64,000 nucleotides of DNA from Sphaerisporangium sp040649355 (lineage in GTDB: Bacteria; Actinomycetota; Actinomycetes; Streptosporangiales; Streptosporangiaceae). Shown piece by piece: positions 22,385 to 31,040 of the stretch. Numbering within the stretch: the stretch's first letter is position 1; each line of letters begins with the position of its first letter. A program made the translations under genes and the position numbers. The stretch lies in NCBI RefSeq assembly GCF_043197795.1, contig NZ_JBICTU010000001.1:62001-126000 (forward strand), written 5' to 3'. The notes beneath the pieces were generated by a model. That model was not told where the DNA came from and did not search any database. It worked only from the letters and a program-made list of their open reading frames with translations.

Positions 22385-23533
22385 TCAGGCCTTGGATTCC
22401 AGCCCCGCGCAGCTCCGCAGGGCCTTCCAGCTCGTCACGGCCTGCTGCTTGGCCGCGCCGGTCACGGGGAGCGGGATGCCCCCGCTGATGCGCGCCGGAG
22501 TCCACTGGTCCTTGAGCACCTTCCTGCCGTTGATCGTCAGCGTCAGCACGCCCGTCGCGCCGGTCTCCGGTCCGGAGTTGTAGAAGACGAAGTTCCCCAT
22601 CCCGTAGTTGACGTAGCGGCCCTGGAGGTACCCGCTGCCGAGCAGGATGTGGGCGTGACCGCCGATGATCACGTCGGCGCCCGCCGCGATCAGCTTGGGC
22701 GCGAGGTCCCGCTGCGCGGGGTTCGGGCATTTCTGCAGCTCGGTGCCCCAGTGGAGATGGACGATCACGGTGTCGGAGGTCTTGCGGGCCTGCTTGACGG
22801 CCTGGATGAGCCGCTCCTCGTTCTTGGCCGAGGCGAGACCGCCCTGGGTGTTCGTGGCCGTCCACGACTGGATGAACTCGGAGTCCAGCACCTGGGTGGC
22901 GCCGATGATGGCGACCCGGTTGCCGTTGACGGTCCTGCGGAACGGCTTGTACGCCTCCGCGGCGTTCTTCCCGATGCCGACGATCGGGAACTTCGAGCTG
23001 CGAATGGCCGCCAGGGAGTCGCGCAGCCCCGTCTGCATGTAGTCCATGCCGTGGTTGTTGGCCATGGAGGCGACGTCGACGCCCGCCGCCTTCAGCGCGG
23101 TCAGCGCGCTCGGCGGCGCGCGGAAGGTGAACTGCTTGCCCGGTGCGGGGGTGCCGCCCGTGGTGATGGCGGTCTCCAGGTTGACCATGGCCAGGTCGGA
23201 CCGCCGCAGCACCGAGGAGATCGGGCCGAGGGCGGTGCGCGGGGCGGCGAGGCGGTTTCTGAGCACGCCCTCGAAGTGCACGTCGCCACCGAAGGAGATG
23301 GTGAACGGTCTGCGCTGCGGCTTGTCCTTGGCGGGCGCCAACGTCGGCGTGGAGGCGGTCGAACCGGTCTCTTTGGTGTCGGGACCGGCCGACTCCGCGG
23401 CCGAGCAAGCTGCCGCCGGCACGGCGGCGAACGAGGCCGCCAGGGCGACGGCGACGAAACGCCGGGCGCGTGCTCCGGCGAGGGGCAACTTCGGCGAATC
23501 GGACAGGACGGATGTGACGGGGTGACTTCTCAT
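22385..23533 (-). CDS. CapA-family metallophosphatase-fold lipoprotein
   Basis: A 382-residue exported protein. After a signal peptide there is a Cys (AAACSAA near residue 44) that could be lipidated, then the CapA/PgsA domain. Metal-ligand motifs of the calcineurin-like fold are in order: GDVHFEG, NLETAIT, NNHGMDY, HLHWGTE and GGHAHI. In Bacillus, CapA acts in poly-gamma-glutamate export. Many actinobacterial homologues have no known substrate. The ATG at 23533 gives a proper signal peptide. It shares a divergent promoter region with the fur gene. No capsule genes are nearby. Confidence 0.88.
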   Translation of the reverse strand: MRSHPVTSVLSDSPKLPLAGARARRFVAVALAASFAAVPAAACSAAESAGPDTKETGSTASTPTLAPAKDKPQRRPFTISFGGDVHFEGVLRNRLAAPRTALGPISSVLRRSDLAMVNLETAITTGGTPAPGKQFTFRAPPSALTALKAAGVDVASMANNHGMDYMQTGLRDSLAAIRSSKFPIVGIGKNAAEAYKPFRRTVNGNRVAIIGATQVLDSEFIQSWTATNTQGGLASAKNEERLIQAVKQARKTSDTVIVHLHWGTELQKCPNPAQRDLAPKLIAAGADVIIGGHAHILLGSGYLQGRYVNYGMGNFVFYNSGPETGATGVLTLTINGRKVLKDQWTPARISGGIPLPVTGAAKQQAVTSWKALRSCAGLESKA

Positions 23534-23621
23534 CGCTCCAAGAGCATGCCATCTTCCGCCCGTAGATGGACACCGCCACCCCAGACCGATCGACAATCGC
23601 CAAACTGGGATGATTCCTTCA

Positions 23622-23651
23622 CTTGAATGATTCAGGTTTAGCGCCTAGGGT
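23622..23651 (+). promoter_or_regulatory. fur/catalase promoter with palindromic Fur-type operator over the -35
   Basis: The -35 TTGAAT (23623-23628) and -10 TAGGGT (23646-23651) are separated by exactly 17 bp. The palindrome TGAATGATTCA (23624-23634), extended by C and G one base further out, covers the -35 box. Seven bases after the -10 comes GTG (23659), so the transcript probably starts at the start codon. A bound Fur-family repressor here would block RNA polymerase, as in autoregulated catR/furA genes. Confidence 0.8.
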
Positions 23652-23658
23652 GCAGGTA

Positions 23659-24075
23659 GTGGGTGATGTGGAGCGACTTCGTGACGCCGGGCTACGGGTG
23701 ACCGCCGCCCGAGTCGCGATCATGCGCACCGTTCGAGCGGGTGACCACCTCGATGTGGACGCCATCCACCGCGGTGTGCGCGACCGGGTCGGCCAGGTGT
23801 CCCTCCAGGCCGTCTACGACGGGTTGCACGCATTGCACCGCGCCGGGCTCCTTCACAAGATCGAGCCCATGGGCAGTCCGGCCCGCTACGAGGCCCGGGT
23901 GGGCGACAACCACCACCACCTCGTCTGCCGCCGGTGTGGCACGGTGACCGACGTCGACTGCGCGACCGGGAAGGCACCCTGCCTCGACCCCGTGGACGCC
24001 GCCGGCTTCCTCGTCGAAGAGGCCGACGTCATCTATTGGGGCACCTGCCCCGACTGCCGATCCCCAGGCGATTGA
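23659..24075 (+). CDS. Fur-family redox regulator, CatR/FurA-like
   Basis: A 138-residue metalloregulator. The DNA-binding helices are LRVTAARVAIMR and VSLQAVYDGLHALHRAGLL, and the dimer part holds HHHLVCRRCGTV and the final CPDCRS, giving two Cys pairs for zinc. Family members that sit before catalases repress them until oxidised by peroxide. I chose the GTG at 23659 because it lies seven bases after a good -10 and there is no ribosome site, which is the leaderless pattern. Frames starting further upstream would begin inside the promoter. The catalase gene follows after 76 bp. Confidence 0.93.
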   Translation: MGDVERLRDAGLRVTAARVAIMRTVRAGDHLDVDAIHRGVRDRVGQVSLQAVYDGLHALHRAGLLHKIEPMGSPARYEARVGDNHHHLVCRRCGTVTDVDCATGKAPCLDPVDAAGFLVEEADVIYWGTCPDCRSPGD

Positions 24076-24151
24076 CCGCCGCGCCCCGATACTTCAGCGG
24101 AGTTCAGGGCATTAGCCGTACTCCATCAACGACGACACGGAGGACCGCGCG

Positions 24152-25600
24152 ATGACCGACCGGCCCATCACCACCACGGACGCTGGCATTCCCGCGCCGA
24201 GCGACGAGTTCTCGCTCTCCGTCGGCCCCAATGGCCCCCTGCTGCTGCAGGACCACTACGTCATCCAGAAGATGGCCCAGTTCAACCGTGAACGGGTTCC
24301 CGAGCGCGTGGTGCACGCCAAGGGCGGCGGCGCCCACGGCGTGCTGCGGATCACCGAGGACATCAGCCAGTACACCAAGGCCGGCCTTTTCCAGAAGGGG
24401 AAGGAGACCGACCTCTTCATCCGCTTCTCCTCGGTGGCGGGCGAGCTCGGCAGCCCCGACACCCAGCGTGACCCCCGCGGCTTCGCGATCAAGTTCTACA
24501 CCGACGAGGGCAACTACGACCTCGTCGGCAACAACACCCCGATCTTCTTCATCCGGGACCCCTCGAAGTTCTCGGACTTCATCCACAGCCAGAAGCGGCG
24601 CGCGGACACCAACCTGCGCGACCACAACATGCAGTGGGACTTCTGGACGCTGTCCCCCGAGTCGGCCCACCAGGTCACCTTCCTCATGACCGACCGCGGC
24701 ACGCCGGCCAGCTGGCGGCACATGCACGGCTTCGGCTCGCACACGTTCCTCTGGTACAACGCGAGCGGCGAGAAGTTCTGGGTGAAGTACCACTTCAAGA
24801 CCGACCAGGGCGTGGAGAACTTCACCGACGCCGAGGCCGGCGCCGTGATCGCGCAGGACGCCGACCACCACATCCGCGACCTGCACACCGCGATCAGGAA
24901 CGGCGACCACCCGTCCTGGACCGTCAACGTGCAGATCATGCCGTTCGAAGAGGCCGCGGACTACCGCTTCAACCCCTTCGACCTGACCAAGGTGTGGCCA
25001 CACGGCGACTATCCCGAGATCACGATCGGCAGGTTCACCCTCAACCGCAACCCGGAGAACTACTTCGCCGAGGTCGAGCAGGCCGCCTTCGAGCCGGCCA
25101 ACCTCGTGCCGGGCATCGGCGCGTCCCCGGACAAGATGCTCCAGGGCCGGCTGTTCTCCTACCCCGACACCCATCGCTACCGCATCGGGGCGAACTACCT
25201 CCAGCTCCCGATCAACCAGCCCAAGTCGCCCGTCCACAGCTACAACAAGGACGGCGCGATGCGCTACAGCAACCCGGGCGACCCGGTGTACGCGCCGAAC
25301 ACCGCCGGCGGCCCCGCGGCCGACCCGGCGTTCTTCGCGGGCGAGAACTACCAGGTGGCGGGCGAGATCATCCGTAGCGCCTACCAGAAGCACGCGGAGG
25401 ACGACGACTTCGTCCAGCCGCGCGCCCTGTGGGAGAACGTCCTGTCGGAAACCGACCGCTCGCACCTCGTGAGCAACATCGTCGGCCACGCCTCCGCCCC
25501 GGAGGTCACCGGCGACATGAAGAAGCGCGTCGTGGAGTACTGGACCAACGTCCACAAGGATCTCGGCGACAGCGTCGCCAACGGTCTGGGCGTTCTCTGA
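24152..25600 (+). CDS. katA: Monofunctional heme catalase
   Basis: A 482-residue catalase of the short-subunit clade. The distal His is in VVHAKG (residue 55), the distal Asn in VGNNTPIFFIRD near residue 130, and the proximal heme ligand is Tyr 337 in LFSYPDTHRYR. It decomposes hydrogen peroxide to water and oxygen in the cytoplasm. There is no signal peptide. It follows the Fur-type regulator in the same direction, the arrangement of catR-catA in Streptomyces. The symbol is by homology. A purine-rich ribosome site (ACGGAGGA) precedes the ATG. Confidence 0.96.
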   Translation: MTDRPITTTDAGIPAPSDEFSLSVGPNGPLLLQDHYVIQKMAQFNRERVPERVVHAKGGGAHGVLRITEDISQYTKAGLFQKGKETDLFIRFSSVAGELGSPDTQRDPRGFAIKFYTDEGNYDLVGNNTPIFFIRDPSKFSDFIHSQKRRADTNLRDHNMQWDFWTLSPESAHQVTFLMTDRGTPASWRHMHGFGSHTFLWYNASGEKFWVKYHFKTDQGVENFTDAEAGAVIAQDADHHIRDLHTAIRNGDHPSWTVNVQIMPFEEAADYRFNPFDLTKVWPHGDYPEITIGRFTLNRNPENYFAEVEQAAFEPANLVPGIGASPDKMLQGRLFSYPDTHRYRIGANYLQLPINQPKSPVHSYNKDGAMRYSNPGDPVYAPNTAGGPAADPAFFAGENYQVAGEIIRSAYQKHAEDDDFVQPRALWENVLSETDRSHLVSNIVGHASAPEVTGDMKKRVVEYWTNVHKDLGDSVANGLGVL

Positions 25601-25649
25601 CCGCCAGACGACCGCCAGACGACCGCTGGACGAGCAGCCGCCTGGAGAG

Positions 25650-25682
25650 GCCGGGCCGAAGGCTGCCACCTCACGGCCCGGC
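25650..25682 (+). terminator. Hairpin after the catalase gene
   Basis: Arms GCCGGGCCG (25650-25658) and CGGCCCGGC (25674-25682) pair perfectly. Between the stop codon and the hairpin there are three 11-bp tandem copies related to GACCGCCAGAC (25599-25631). Confidence 0.7.
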
Positions 25683-25893
25683 GGGGGGTTGAGAACACAG
25701 AATCCGAGAACCGTCGAAGGGCGTCTCTGATCGCGCGACCACGGTACCAAGCCGGTCCTTTGATTCTCAGGGTTTGTGGTCCACAGTCCTCCACAGACGC
25801 TCCGGCCGTTCCACGGGCAGGCCGCCTCGCCCTTCCATGCGAGCGGCATGCGCGGTAAAGATGGGTCTGTCCCTCGAACCCAGGAGGCGGACC

Positions 25894-28074
25894 ATGCGTA
25901 CGGCGCACCGAACGTGCCCGCTCTGCGAAGCCGTCTGCGGCCTCACGATCACGCTGGACGACGACGACCATGTGGTCGACGTGCGAGGGGACGCCGCCGA
26001 CCCCTTCAGCAAGGGGTTCGTCTGCCCCAAGGGCGCGAGCCTCGGCCGTCTGGACGAGGACCCTGACCGCCTGAGCGGGCCGCTGATCCGCGAGGGCGGC
26101 CAGTGGCGCGAGGCGAGCTGGGAGGAGGCCTTCGCGGCGGTCGAGCGCGGCCTCGCTGCCGTACCCGGACCTTCGCGCGGCGTGTACCTCGGCAACCCGA
26201 GCGCGCACACGATGGCCGGAGCGCTGTACGGGGCTCCGCTGATCCGCAGCCTGGGCACCCGGCAGGTCTACTCCGCCAGTACCGCGGACCAGATGCCCAA
26301 GCACGTGGCGGCGGGCCTGATGTTCGGCCACCCGCTCGCGATCCCGGTGCCGGACCTCGACCGCACCGGTTACCTGCTCATGCTCGGCGCCAACCCGCTG
26401 GAGTCGAACGGCTCGCTCTGCACCGCCCCCGACTTCCCCGGACGCCTGAAGGCGCTCCGCAAGCGGGGAGGGCGCCTGGTCGTCGTCGACCCACGCCGCA
26501 CGCGCACGGCCGCGCTCGCGGACGAGCACGTCTTCATCCGCCCGGGAACCGACGCCTACCTGCTGATGGGCATCGCCCACACGCTGTTCGCCGAGAAGCT
26601 CACGAACGTCCGCGTACCGGTGAGCGGGCTGGCCGAGGTCGAGGCGGCGGTGGCCGGATTCACCCCCGAGTCCTGCGCCACCGCGTGCGGGGTGCCCGCC
26701 GAGCTGATCGTACGGCTGGCGCGCGAGCTGGCCGCCGCCCCCACCGCCGCCGTGTACGGCCGCATCGGCACCTGCACGGTGGAGTTCGGCACGATCGCGC
26801 AGTGGCTGGTCGACGTGGTGAACGTGCTGACCGGCAACCTCGACCGGCCCGGGGGCGCCATGTTCCCCCGTCCGGCCACCGAGGCCCCGCGCAGGCGCAG
26901 GCCGTACGCCATCGGACGCTGGCACAGCCGCGTGCGCCACCTGCCCGAGGCCAACGGGGAACTGCCGGTGGCGACGCTGGCCGACGAGATCGAGACGCCC
27001 GGCGAGGGACGGATCAGGGCGCTGATCACGGTCGCGGGCAACCCGGTCCTGTCGGCGCCGAACGGCTCGCGACTGGACCACGCCCTCGCCGGGCTGGACT
27101 TCATGGTCAGCGTCGATCCCTACCTGAACGAGACGACGCGGCATGCGCACGTCATCCTTCCTCCGCCCCGCGTGACGCAGGCGGGGCACTACGACTTCGC
27201 TCTCCTCGGCTTCGCCGTGCGCGACTACACCCGGTACTCGCCGCCCGTGGTCGCCCTTGAGCCGGGACGGCCCACCGAAGCGGTCATCCTGGCCCGCCTG
27301 GCCATGATCGCGTCTGGGCAGGGCGCGGGCGCCGACCCCTCGGCCCTGGACGAGCTGATCCTCGACCAGATGCTCCGCAAGGCCACGGAGACGCCGGGGT
27401 CTCCCGTCGAAGGGCGCGACCCGGCGGAGCTGCGAGCCCTGCTCACCGGCTCCAGCGGCGCCGAGCTGCGTCTCGACGCGATGCTGCGCCTCGGCCCGTA
27501 CGGCGGCTGGGGCGGGGACGACGCACGGGAGCTGACCCTGGAGCGGCTGCTGGAGAACCCGCACGGCATCGACCTCGGCCCTCTGAAGCCCCGCCTCCCC
27601 GGCATCCTCAGCACCGCGTCCGGGACCGTCGAGCTGGCCCCGGAGGCGATCCTGGCCGACGTCGAACGGCTCCGCGAGGCGCTCGCGAGAGAGGCGGGCG
27701 GCTTCGTCCTGATCGGGCGGCGGCACCTGCGCTCCAACAACAGCTGGATGCACAACGTGGCCCCGCTGGTGGGCGGCACCAACCGCTGCACGCTCCAGAT
27801 CAACCCGGAGGACGCCGCCGAGCTCGGGCTGGCCGAGCGGGCCGTCGTACGGTCGGCGGCGGGCGAGCTGACCGTACGGCTCGAACCGACGGACACGATC
27901 ATGCGAGGGGTGGTGAGCCTGCCCCACGGCTGGGGCCACGCGGGCACCGCGCAGCTCGTCGCGGCCAAGAACGCCGGCGTGAGCGCCAACACGCTGACGG
28001 ACGAGTCGATCGTCGACCCGCTGTCAGGAAACGCGGTGTTCAACGGGGTGCCGGTCACGCTCACGCCCGCCTGA
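25894..28074 (+). CDS. Molybdopterin-dependent oxidoreductase, formate dehydrogenase-like, single subunit
   Basis: A 726-residue protein of the bis-MGD (DMSO reductase) family. The N-terminal 4Fe-4S ligands are Cys 8, 11, 15 and 44 (CPLCEAVC and FVCPKG). The molybdopterin domains follow (GANPLESNGS, VVDPRRTRTA), and the C-terminal cofactor domain carries SNNSWMHN and NPEDAAELGL. There is no twin-arginine signal, so it should be cytoplasmic. Such lone subunits are common in actinobacteria and their substrate and electron partner are unknown; no FdhD or electron-transfer subunit is adjacent. The ATG at 25894 is chosen for the AGGAGG site (25882-25887) six bases before it. Confidence 0.9.
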   Translation: MRTAHRTCPLCEAVCGLTITLDDDDHVVDVRGDAADPFSKGFVCPKGASLGRLDEDPDRLSGPLIREGGQWREASWEEAFAAVERGLAAVPGPSRGVYLGNPSAHTMAGALYGAPLIRSLGTRQVYSASTADQMPKHVAAGLMFGHPLAIPVPDLDRTGYLLMLGANPLESNGSLCTAPDFPGRLKALRKRGGRLVVVDPRRTRTAALADEHVFIRPGTDAYLLMGIAHTLFAEKLTNVRVPVSGLAEVEAAVAGFTPESCATACGVPAELIVRLARELAAAPTAAVYGRIGTCTVEFGTIAQWLVDVVNVLTGNLDRPGGAMFPRPATEAPRRRRPYAIGRWHSRVRHLPEANGELPVATLADEIETPGEGRIRALITVAGNPVLSAPNGSRLDHALAGLDFMVSVDPYLNETTRHAHVILPPPRVTQAGHYDFALLGFAVRDYTRYSPPVVALEPGRPTEAVILARLAMIASGQGAGADPSALDELILDQMLRKATETPGSPVEGRDPAELRALLTGSSGAELRLDAMLRLGPYGGWGGDDARELTLERLLENPHGIDLGPLKPRLPGILSTASGTVELAPEAILADVERLREALAREAGGFVLIGRRHLRSNNSWMHNVAPLVGGTNRCTLQINPEDAAELGLAERAVVRSAAGELTVRLEPTDTIMRGVVSLPHGWGHAGTAQLVAAKNAGVSANTLTDESIVDPLSGNAVFNGVPVTLTPA

Positions 28075-28134
28075 TCGGAGATCAAGGCGCGGGCCTGGGC
28101 AAATCCGGGCGCTTCCGGTAATAGGCTGTGGCGG

Positions 28135-28746
28135 GTGACCACCGTGCCCGATAAGGAACGTCTGCTGGCCCAGGTCGGTTTCGCCGTTGAAATCGACAAG
28201 TTGAAGCGCGTGCTCCGCCGCAACACCCTGATGGACGGCTCTCGCAGGGAGAACGACGCCGAGCACTCGTGGTACCTCGGGATGCTGGCCATGGTCCTCG
28301 GCGAGCACGCGCCACCCGGCACCGACCTCGACCGTGTCTCGGCCATGCTGCTCGTGCACGACATCGTCGAGATCGACGCGGGCGACACGTTCATCTACGA
28401 CCTCGCGGCGGTCGAGCTGCAGGAGAAGGCCGAGCGCGCCGCGGCCGACCGCATCTTCGGCCTGCTGCCCGAGGACCAGACCACCGCACTGCGTGCCCTG
28501 TGGGAGGAGTTCGAGGAGCGCAAGACCCCCGAGGCCAAGTTCGCCAAGGCCCTCGACCGGCTGGCCCCGATGATGGCCAACCACCACAACGAGGGCGGAA
28601 GCTGGGTACGCCACGGGGTCACCATCGATCAGGTGATGGAGAAAGTCGAGATCATCCGGGAGGGCTCACCCGCCCTCGGCGACTACGCCACCGAGATTGT
28701 CGAGCTGTCGGTGGCCCGAGGCCATCTGGCCCGGAGCCGCGCGTAG
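28135..28746 (+). CDS. HD-domain phosphohydrolase, HDDC2/YfbR-like
   Basis: A 203-residue metal-dependent phosphohydrolase. The HD ligands are His in ENDAEHSWYLG near residue 44, HD in LLVHDIVEID near residue 72 and a downstream Asp near residue 140 (ALDRLAPMM). The family removes phosphate from deoxynucleoside monophosphates or related compounds. The GTG at 28135 lies seven bases after TAGGCT (28122-28127), a -10-like hexamer. No ribosome site is seen, so a leaderless transcript is likely. It is 60 bp after the oxidoreductase gene but probably has its own promoter. Confidence 0.88.
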   Translation: MTTVPDKERLLAQVGFAVEIDKLKRVLRRNTLMDGSRRENDAEHSWYLGMLAMVLGEHAPPGTDLDRVSAMLLVHDIVEIDAGDTFIYDLAAVELQEKAERAAADRIFGLLPEDQTTALRALWEEFEERKTPEAKFAKALDRLAPMMANHHNEGGSWVRHGVTIDQVMEKVEIIREGSPALGDYATEIVELSVARGHLARSRA

Positions 28747-28809
28747 TCGCCTTCGCGGTGTTCTCTTCGGCTCTGGGGGGTAGGTCCCCTAGGGCGAGAG
28801 GGGGCGAAA

Positions 28810-29751
28810 GTGGAGGAAACTTCGAAGGCCATCAACTCGCGACGCCGTACGCTCAGGGAATCCCTGGGCTTCGGCCGTATGTCACTTCCTGTGGGCGTCA
28901 CCCATCGCCTTGAGCACGCCAAGGCGCTCGATCGCGTGATCCTGCCGGTGGCGAAGACCATCCGGCGCGGGCTGCCGTCCGGTAGCGCGCTCAGGGACCT
29001 GCTGCACGGCGTGCCCACCGGGCATCCCCTGCATCCCCCACTGGCGACCATCAGCCTGGGCTGCTGGACGGCCACGGCGGTGCTCGACCTCATCGACGTG
29101 GATCCCCGGGCGTCCCGGGCCGTGCTGGCCACGGGTATCGCCGGCGCCATCCCGGCCGCCGCGGCGGGGCTGACCGACTGGTCGATGCTCCACCTGGAGC
29201 AGCAGAGGGTGGGATTCGTCCACGCGCTGGTCAACTTCGCGGCGCTCGGGCTCTACTCGGGGTCGCTCATGCTGCGGCTGTCCGGGAGGCACCAGGCCGG
29301 GCGCACGCTCGCGTTCGCCGGTCTCGGCGCGGCCGGCCTGGGCGGCTACCTCGGCGGGCACCTGGCCTACCGCATGGCGGCCGGGCCGACCCACGCGGAG
29401 CCGACGACGCACCTCGTGCCGCTCGGCTGGCACGATCTGTGCCGGCTGTGGGACCTGCCCGACGGGCGTCCGGTCTCTCGCCGCCTGGGCTACATCAACC
29501 TCTTCGTCCTGCGCCACGGCGCCCAGGTGAAGGTCCTCGCCGATCGCTGCTCGCATCTCGCGGGCCCGCTGCACCAGGGGCGGCTGAAGCTGGAGAACGA
29601 CGAGGCGTGCGTCGTCTGCCCGTGGCACGGCAGCACGTTCCGCCTGGAGGACGGCGCCGTGGTACACGGCCCCGCCACCGCGCCCCAGCCCGCGTTCGAC
29701 GTCAACATCCGGGGCGACGGCATCGTCCAGGTCCGCCCCCGCCAGGCCTAG
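28810..29751 (+). CDS. Membrane protein with DUF2231 domain fused to a Rieske 2Fe-2S domain
   Basis: A 313-residue fusion. The N-terminal half has about four membrane segments of the DUF2231 type (ATISLGCWTATAVLDLI, GIAGAIPAAAAGLTDW, LVNFAALGLYSGSLML, GLGAAGLGGYLGGHLAY). The C-terminal half is a Rieske domain whose cluster ligands are C-x-H in RCSHLAGPLHQG and C-x2-H in CPWHGSTF. It should bind a 2Fe-2S cluster at the membrane and transfer electrons; the partner is unknown. The GTG start follows a GA-rich ribosome site. This fusion is known in actinobacteria but has no assigned role. Confidence 0.88.
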   Translation: MEETSKAINSRRRTLRESLGFGRMSLPVGVTHRLEHAKALDRVILPVAKTIRRGLPSGSALRDLLHGVPTGHPLHPPLATISLGCWTATAVLDLIDVDPRASRAVLATGIAGAIPAAAAGLTDWSMLHLEQQRVGFVHALVNFAALGLYSGSLMLRLSGRHQAGRTLAFAGLGAAGLGGYLGGHLAYRMAAGPTHAEPTTHLVPLGWHDLCRLWDLPDGRPVSRRLGYINLFVLRHGAQVKVLADRCSHLAGPLHQGRLKLENDEACVVCPWHGSTFRLEDGAVVHGPATAPQPAFDVNIRGDGIVQVRPRQA

Positions 29752-29777
29752 AAAACCGGCAGGCCGTACGGGCCCCG

Positions 29778-29840
29778 ACCGCCGGCAGGGCTGTTGGGCC
29801 TCAACCGCCGGCAGGGCTTATACGGCCTCAACCGCTCGCG
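29778..29840. repeat. Imperfect 26-27 bp direct repeats after the Rieske gene
   Basis: ACCGCCGGCAGGGCT occurs at 29778-29792 and 29804-29818, and a decayed third copy starts at 29831. They lie between convergent genes in the 123-bp spacer and contain short inverted segments. No coding use is seen. Confidence 0.6.
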
Positions 29841-29874
29841 GGCCGTACGGCCCGAGCCGCCGGGCGGCCGGAGG

Positions 29875-30123
29875 TCACTCGTCCTCGCGGTCGTCGGCGG
29901 CCGGGTACTCGACGAGGGCCAGGATGCGGCTCGCCATGAAGCGGGCGGTCCGCACGGCCGTACCGCTCCTGGTCACCTCGCTGACCTCCACGAGCCCTCT
30001 CCGGGTGGCGACGTCGACCCGCCGCCCGGCCTTCGTCGCCACGACCTCGTACGTACGCGGAGCATTGCCCGCGTCTATGACGATCTCGACCCGGTCACCC
30101 TTCATATCCAGATAAATACCCAC
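29875..30123 (-). CDS. Small conserved hypothetical protein
   Basis: An 82-residue protein with predicted beta strands (DRVEIVIDAG, RTYEVVATKAGRRVDVAT, GLVEVSEVTRSG) and a C-terminal helix plus acidic tail. It is not secreted. I do not recognise a named family. It looks like small single-domain proteins common in actinobacteria. It starts with GTG 12 bp after the TSUP permease stop, so it is probably the second gene of that operon. An ATG six codons later is an equal start candidate, since neither has a clear ribosome site. Confidence 0.65.
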   Translation of the reverse strand: MGIYLDMKGDRVEIVIDAGNAPRTYEVVATKAGRRVDVATRRGLVEVSEVTRSGTAVRTARFMASRILALVEYPAADDREDE

Positions 30124-30135
30124 TTGCGGGGGTGG

Positions 30136-30891
30136 TTAGCCGTACACCAGTTTGACAATCGCGATGATGCCGACGCACACGATGATGCCGCGCAGCACCC
30201 GGGCCGGCAGCCTGCGGCCGGCGCGCGCGCCGACGAAACCGCCGACCAGGGAGCCCAGCGAGACCAGCAGCACGGCCCACCAGTCCACGGGCGCGATCAG
30301 TGCGAAAAGGACGGCCGCCGTAGCGTTGACCACCAGCGACAGCGCGTTCTTCGCGGCGTTGATCCGTTGCAGGTGGTCGTCGAGGAAGATGCCGAGCAGC
30401 CCGATCAGCACCACGCCCTGCGCGGCGCCGAAGTAGCCTCCGTAGACCCCGGCGCCGAACACGCCCAGCCACAGCCACGGTCCGCCGTGCGGGTGAGGGC
30501 TGTCCTGCCGCTTGGACAGCCAGGCGTTGAGCCGGGGCTGCGCGACGACCAGCACGCAGGCGAGCGCGATGAGGAGGGGGACGATCACCTGGAAGGCCTT
30601 GGCGGGCAGGGAGAGCAGCAGGAGCCCCCCGGCCAGCGAGCCGAGCATCGAGCCCACGCCGAGCCGCACCAGCCGCTCACGCTGGCCCTTGAGCTCGTCC
30701 CTGTAGCCCAGCACGCCGGTCACGTTGCCCGCCACGAGCCCGATGTTGTTCGACACGTTCGCGACGATCGGCGGGTACCCCAGCGCGAGCAGCGTCGGAA
30801 ACGTGATCAGCGAACCCGATCCGACGACGGCGTTGATGCCCCCCGCCGCGAACCCGGCCGCGAGGACCGCGACCACCTCCCACGGTGTCAA
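30136..30891 (-). CDS. TSUP-family membrane permease (TauE/SafE)
   Basis: A 251-residue membrane protein with about eight hydrophobic helices in two halves. Family phrases include GGINAVVGSGSLITFPTLL at the start of the first half and GVYGGYFGAAQGVVLIGLL in the second. TSUP proteins export sulfite, sulfoacetate or related organic anions; substrate not determined. I chose the TTG at 30891 (sequence TPWEVVAVLAAGF) because AAAGGTGG precedes it and the first helix starts immediately. The longer frame adds about 37 polar residues unlike the family. Confidence 0.85.
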   Translation of the reverse strand: MTPWEVVAVLAAGFAAGGINAVVGSGSLITFPTLLALGYPPIVANVSNNIGLVAGNVTGVLGYRDELKGQRERLVRLGVGSMLGSLAGGLLLLSLPAKAFQVIVPLLIALACVLVVAQPRLNAWLSKRQDSPHPHGGPWLWLGVFGAGVYGGYFGAAQGVVLIGLLGIFLDDHLQRINAAKNALSLVVNATAAVLFALIAPVDWWAVLLVSLGSLVGGFVGARAGRRLPARVLRGIIVCVGIIAIVKLVYG

Positions 30892-31040
30892 CGTGCCACC
30901 TTTCGTACGGCTTCGCCCGATGGTAGGCGGCACCCGTACCCAGTCGGCGGGAGGGGTCTCACCGGGAGGCTCGAAAGGGAACGGCTGGCGAAAGCCCCTC
31001 AAGAGTACGGCCTCGCCCCGCGCGGGGGCGGGACCCGGGC

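Noticed and set aside
28777..28789. GGGG-N5-CCCC upstream of the Rieske gene as a DevR-type box
   Set aside because: Only four-base arms and outer bases do not match the DevR consensus, so chance in GC-rich DNA is enough.
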